From NCBI GenBank assembly GCA_004151065.3, contig NWUY0300045828.1, forward strand, positions 5,921 through 16,221: a stretch of 10,301 bases of DNA, read 5' to 3'. Numbering within the stretch: position 1 is the first letter of the stretch; each line of letters starts with the position of its first letter. A model generated the notes under the pieces. The model did no database searches. It saw nothing but the letters and a program-made list of their open reading frames with translations, and was not told where the DNA came from. Source of the stretch: Larix sibirica. Lineage: Eukaryota; Streptophyta; Pinopsida; Pinales; Pinaceae. This document shows positions 7,430 through 10,301 of the stretch, in pieces. The position numbers and the translations under genes were made by a program.

Positions 7430-8399
7430 TTACCAGGGTTATCACTGAATCTTGTCTTCAGTGTGCTTGGTGGTGAAAAACTTTGTTTCTATGCCTAACC
7501 TTGAGCCTCCAGAATTCCTCTTCCTGCATTATATGCTTTTAGAGAAATCTGTGAGTACCTCCTCGTATTTGATTCTGCACCTCAAGTTTATACTCCCATG
7601 TTTTCCTTCCTTGGATGGGGCTGCAGCATGAGACCTGATCCAATTTTTGGTATCTGATTTCAATCATTAATTTTGTGCTCCCTGATTTAAGATGCAGATT
7701 CCTCAATAAGGATTGACCAGGAGTTTCTAACAAGTTTCTTGAAGTTCTCCTGTCCATACCGTGATGGGTTATACCCAAAAAGAATCGGCCCTAAGATTCT
7801 CGATCAAACAATCTCGAGGGAGATTGGCTTATGTGCAAAGTTTGAACTAGAAATGATTGCAGAGGTCAAGGTGATTCCTGCCTCCAAAAATGAATCCTTC
7901 ACCAGAAACTGTTCCAAGTGTTCAGCAGTAAATCCCGACCCTCACCTCTTGTTTGAGCAGGTATATATGCCCCTCCTTGGCTTGACACCTACAAGATTTA
8001 ATTTGGCAAGTAGACCTTTCACATTTTCATGGTATGGGTGTCTAAAGTAAGTCGTTCCTCATTTTTTTTGGCATCTGGGATTAAGTTGAAGTTGCTAGCT
8101 GAAATCCTATTTCCAGGTTGTAATTCCTTTGCCGAAGACTTGGATTTCCAACACTGTATTTTCTCATCCCAGTTGTTAGGTGCATAGATTTTAGACAACT
8201 CCACTTTCTGAAGACAATCGTCATCCAGGGGGCGGCCATCAGAACTCCATTTAGGAGGGAGGAAACTGCGGTTATTTTGATCTTATGAGCTGTGCCTTAA
8301 ACTGGCTTGCTTTACCCAACTTTCTAATACTCTACAATTCTAAGAGAGGAATTTCGTGGGCTACCTGGATTTGGATTTAGAGCCTGTCTTATAAGCCAT
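7430..8399 (-). pseudogene. LINE (L1-type) ORF2 relic: endonuclease domain and linker to reverse transcriptase
   Basis: Read on the minus strand, ORF2 opens with ATG at 8399. Visible landmarks in order: the N-terminal FLSWNCRGL-type motif at 8357-8304, with its Trp replaced by TAG (8342-8340); IYAPNNW at 8192-8169; the GDFN motif as SNFN at 8096-8085, metal-binding Asp changed to Asn; LNLVGVKPRRGIYT and following residues to 7945; the SDH motif as FAH near 7840-7831, catalytic Asp lost and His kept, followed by KPISLEI (7830-7810); the linker KNWIRSHAAAPSKE (7648-7607); and EEEFWRLK then FHHQAH (about 7526-7461). These belong to the apurinic-type endonuclease and pre-reverse-transcriptase region of plant L1 elements. 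Several in-frame stops, a frameshift near 8030 and use of all three frames after 7700 show it is dead. No QET motif is seen between 8304 and 8192, so part of the endonuclease is missing. The reverse transcriptase itself is absent from the window. Confidence 0.88.
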
Positions 8400-8686
8400 A
8401 AACAGGGTTGAATTGTGGATTGAGACCCTTTGGTCTTGTTTGCTGCGGTAACCTGTCACATCTCCTTCTGAGTTTTTCTTCTAAGTTTTGGGATCCTTTA
8501 TTTTTGGGCTCAATATATGGGCAGAGTTCCTGGTTCTGGAGGTGGTTCTGGAGGTGATACCAAGAAGATTTTAGATTTGGGACCGGGCAGGCCACTTGCT
8601 CCATAACTGCATCTCGTGACGGGGGTGTCCTGGATATATGGCATCCTTAAGGTCAATTGCTGATGGCTGGTCTGGTTCAATGGGAG
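8389..8686 (-). pseudogene. LINE ORF1 C-terminal relic
   Basis: Upstream of ORF2 on the same strand, one frame is open from 8686 to a TGA at 8512-8510 and includes a proline-rich stretch (VSPPEPPPEPG). A shift of frame then gives GSQNLEEKLRRRCDRLPQQ and a terminal NPVYGL with TAA at 8391-8389. The stop overlaps the ORF2 ATG at 8399-8397 by 11 bases, a compact arrangement that supports the two being consecutive LINE frames. ORF1 of L1 elements encodes an RNA-binding protein, but no zinc knuckle or RNA recognition motif is visible in this end fragment, so identification rests on position and composition. The 5' end of the element lies beyond 8686 and cannot be placed. Confidence 0.5.
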
Positions 8687-8771
8687 TTACTGAAGACCAT
8701 AGTAGCATAATTTGGTCTTATTAGCTTTTCATGTACGGAAATTTGGAACAATTCGAATTCCGTTGAATATT
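8687..8771. other. spacer between LINE relic and A+T-rich block
   Basis: No frame continues here. It may hold further decayed LINE ORF1 sequence: a minus frame with PDQPSAIDLKDAIYPG lies at about 8690-8620 in another phase. Confidence 0.3.
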
Positions 8772-9240
8772 CAGGGTAGGTATAATACGGATACGGGCTC
8801 CTACTAGACGACCACTAGATTTTGAAAAACAAATTAAAAAAACCAAATTTTAATTATCTAAACACTATAAAATATAAAATCATTCAATTTCATACTTCAT
8901 AATTCATTCAAGCATTCCCCAATTAATTAATTACCTCCACCTTACGTAAATACCTTTTTACTTTCTTATGAAAATATTTATTAATAATTAGTTGCTCTAG
9001 GTAAATACATCTTAACTTTCTTATTAAAATACTTATTTAATGGTTGATATTTAATATTTTATTAAAAGTATTATATATGTTTCACTTTATTATATAAACG
9101 TGGATGTACATTTATAGTATAATAGTGTATATTTGATTAAATTATTATATATAAGAAGTTTACTTCCGTATTTTATTTGTATTGGATTTTTCTTTTACGT
9201 ATTTTTTCTGTATCGAATCCTATCCATATTCATACTTGAA
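8772..9240. mobile_element. possible small non-autonomous DNA element: A+T-rich block with imperfect inverted ends
   Basis: The block starts with CAGGGTAGGTATAATACGG and GATACGGGCTCC at 8772-8801. The reverse complement of that end resembles 9214-9240 (shared CC, TATCC, TATT and a final TTG/CTG). The roughly 400 bases between are strongly A+T-rich and have no frame of note apart from one at the right edge. CAGGG starts are common among plant hAT elements. However, no 8-bp target duplication and no clean CCCTG terminus are found, and the inverted match has several gaps. An A+T-rich spacer with chance symmetry is the alternative. Confidence 0.25.
8946..9044 (+). repeat. 55-bp tandem duplication (second unit partial)
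   Basis: GTAAATACC at 8946 and GTAAATACA at 9001 start two adjacent units. ACTTTCTTAT at 8960 and 9015 keeps the same 55-bp offset, and similarity continues through AAAATAYTTATT until about 9044. It lies inside the A+T-rich block. Confidence 0.7.
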
Positions 9241-10301
9241 TTATGCTAATATACTCCATACAATTGCCATATTAGTGTGCTATTTTTTCAACACATCATT
9301 AAGAGAAAATATGGTGCTAACTATCCGAATTTTTCAAAGATTCCACACGAGTAGATTGAAGGATGTCATGTCACCACACCACCTAGTTATTGATCCATGA
9401 AATTATTGAGCTCTCATAGGAGAAGTAATTTATGGAGTTGCACGTCCATCCCATGGCCAATACAACTCAACAAAGAGAATATCATCAATTAAATCATATC
9501 AAGCTGGAAAATATGCTCAAGTGTCAATAGTTTCACAAGGACAGAGGCAGCCAGAAAATAGTCTCATGGATGTGTCAACACATGCATAGAAATAAACCGC
9601 TAAGGTTGTTTCATCGGTCCCCGGAAATATTAAAAAATCACCAACTAGATAATTGGGCTACCACATCGCCATCAAGTAAGTAGTAGATCCCTCGAGATAA
9701 TAGTTACACCAACCAACATAAAATTTGCTTGAAGTTATTCTACGAAAATATCACCGTTGCATAACCGTCCTAGCGAACCTCTATGAAGGAGACGCTAATT
9801 AAAAGAGAATTGGTTGAATATTTTTTGTCATCTTTTCACCCTCAAATCAATTGTGGTTCTCTATCAAACAAGTATTGAGGTGAAAATTAATAATTGCTTG
9901 GAGAGTGAAAACTAACTCTTTTGTTATTTTTATGGAGGTATTTCTTTTATTAGGAGTATCCACTCTCAACCTTGAAGATTAAATATTGGGAATCATATGA
10001 AGTTTAGAAGGATGGAAGTAATTCACTTGATCGATTAGGATCGCTAAATCCACTGGCTTCATCCTCTCCTAAACCATCGAGACACTTTCCATTAATTTGT
10101 TGATTATCATTGCACCAGGTTTCCTATAAAATGAGACATGAGGGAATTTCTTCCCAATTTCTGTCTGTTTTGTCTCCTTTGGAGTTTGAGATTTTGTATG
10201 AAGGTGGATAGGAGTCAAATGTAACTACTATATCTAGTCACTACTTTGAGTTTATGTGAAGACATGGTTCTACAAATTGTTTCGTTTACTAGTATCATTT
10301 T
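9241..10301. other. unassigned right end
   Basis: No frame longer than 72 codons occurs (9182-9400, plus, no motif), and no repeat relation to the rest of the window is seen. The stretch lacks polymerase, integrase or RNase H motifs that I can read. A TATA-like word is listed separately. Confidence 0.35.
10125..10132 (+). promoter_or_regulatory. TATA-box-like word TATAAAAT
   Basis: TATAAAAT is preceded by TTCC and followed by a C/T-rich stretch (10148-10182), the usual look of a plant core promoter or of the promoter inside a long terminal repeat. The window ends about 170 bases downstream with no start codon that can be assigned, so it may be chance. Confidence 0.2.

Noticed and set aside
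7690-7960. A plus-strand frame that looked like a clean exon, opening after AAGATGCAG and ending at GAGCAG|GTATAT
   Set aside because: The opposite strand of the same bases carries the LINE endonuclease motifs (KPRRGIYT, FAH-KPISLEI) in order. The plus frame is its antisense shadow, and the splice-like words are accidental.
8762-9822. GTTGAATATT occurs just before CAGGG at 8772 and again at 9813-9822, which could be a target-site duplication of a 1-kb element
   Set aside because: The sequence just before the second copy does not end in CCCTG or mirror the left end, so no terminal inverted repeat supports it.

Overview
The window reads as gene-poor nuclear DNA of a seed plant, possibly a gymnosperm. 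It has no dense coding, no operon-like layout, many old and decayed repeats, and a broken plant L1-type LINE retrotransposon. The lineage is an inference from texture and the LINE type; nothing here fixes the species. I find no intact protein-coding gene, no rRNA, no convincing tRNA and no CRISPR array. Nearly all open frames over 60 codons are chance frames, low-complexity frames, or frames antisense to the LINE.

Layout. 1-204 is a diverged copy of a module that recurs in the same orientation at 5342-5570. 301-780 is a very degenerate tandem array of about 100 bp period, followed by a 26-bp doublet at 818-869. 870-1762 has no identifiable content. 1763-1780 holds two unresolved bases and a run of ten G. 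1781-3010 and 3012-4241 are two near-identical 1,230-bp copies (two substitutions seen) separated by a single N. The N exactly at the junction makes an assembly or haplotype artefact at least as likely as a real duplication. Inside each unit are older local tandem duplications of about 17, 40, 58 and 90 bp. 4242-4940 is unassigned with two small hairpins. 4941-5335 is a short-period array with an AAGTG core that runs directly into the second module copy.

5571-6600 is unassigned apart from a weak exon-like frame, a 12-bp palindrome and a doubtful tRNA/SINE-like box. 6603-6776 is a cluster of GAAACA/TGTTTC words in both orientations. 6777-7429 is unassigned. 7430-8686 on the minus strand is the clearest biological content: a dead LINE with the end of ORF1, an 11-bp ORF1/ORF2 overlap, a mutated endonuclease domain and the linker towards reverse transcriptase. 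It then stops without a recognisable reverse transcriptase. 8772-9240 is an A+T-rich block with an imperfect inverted repeat at its edges and an internal 55-bp tandem duplication, possibly a small non-autonomous DNA element. 9241-10301 is unassigned apart from a TATA-like word near the right edge.

There are no genes working together here. The window is a record of transposon insertion, local duplication and decay, with one probable assembly error that inflates it by about 1.2 kb.
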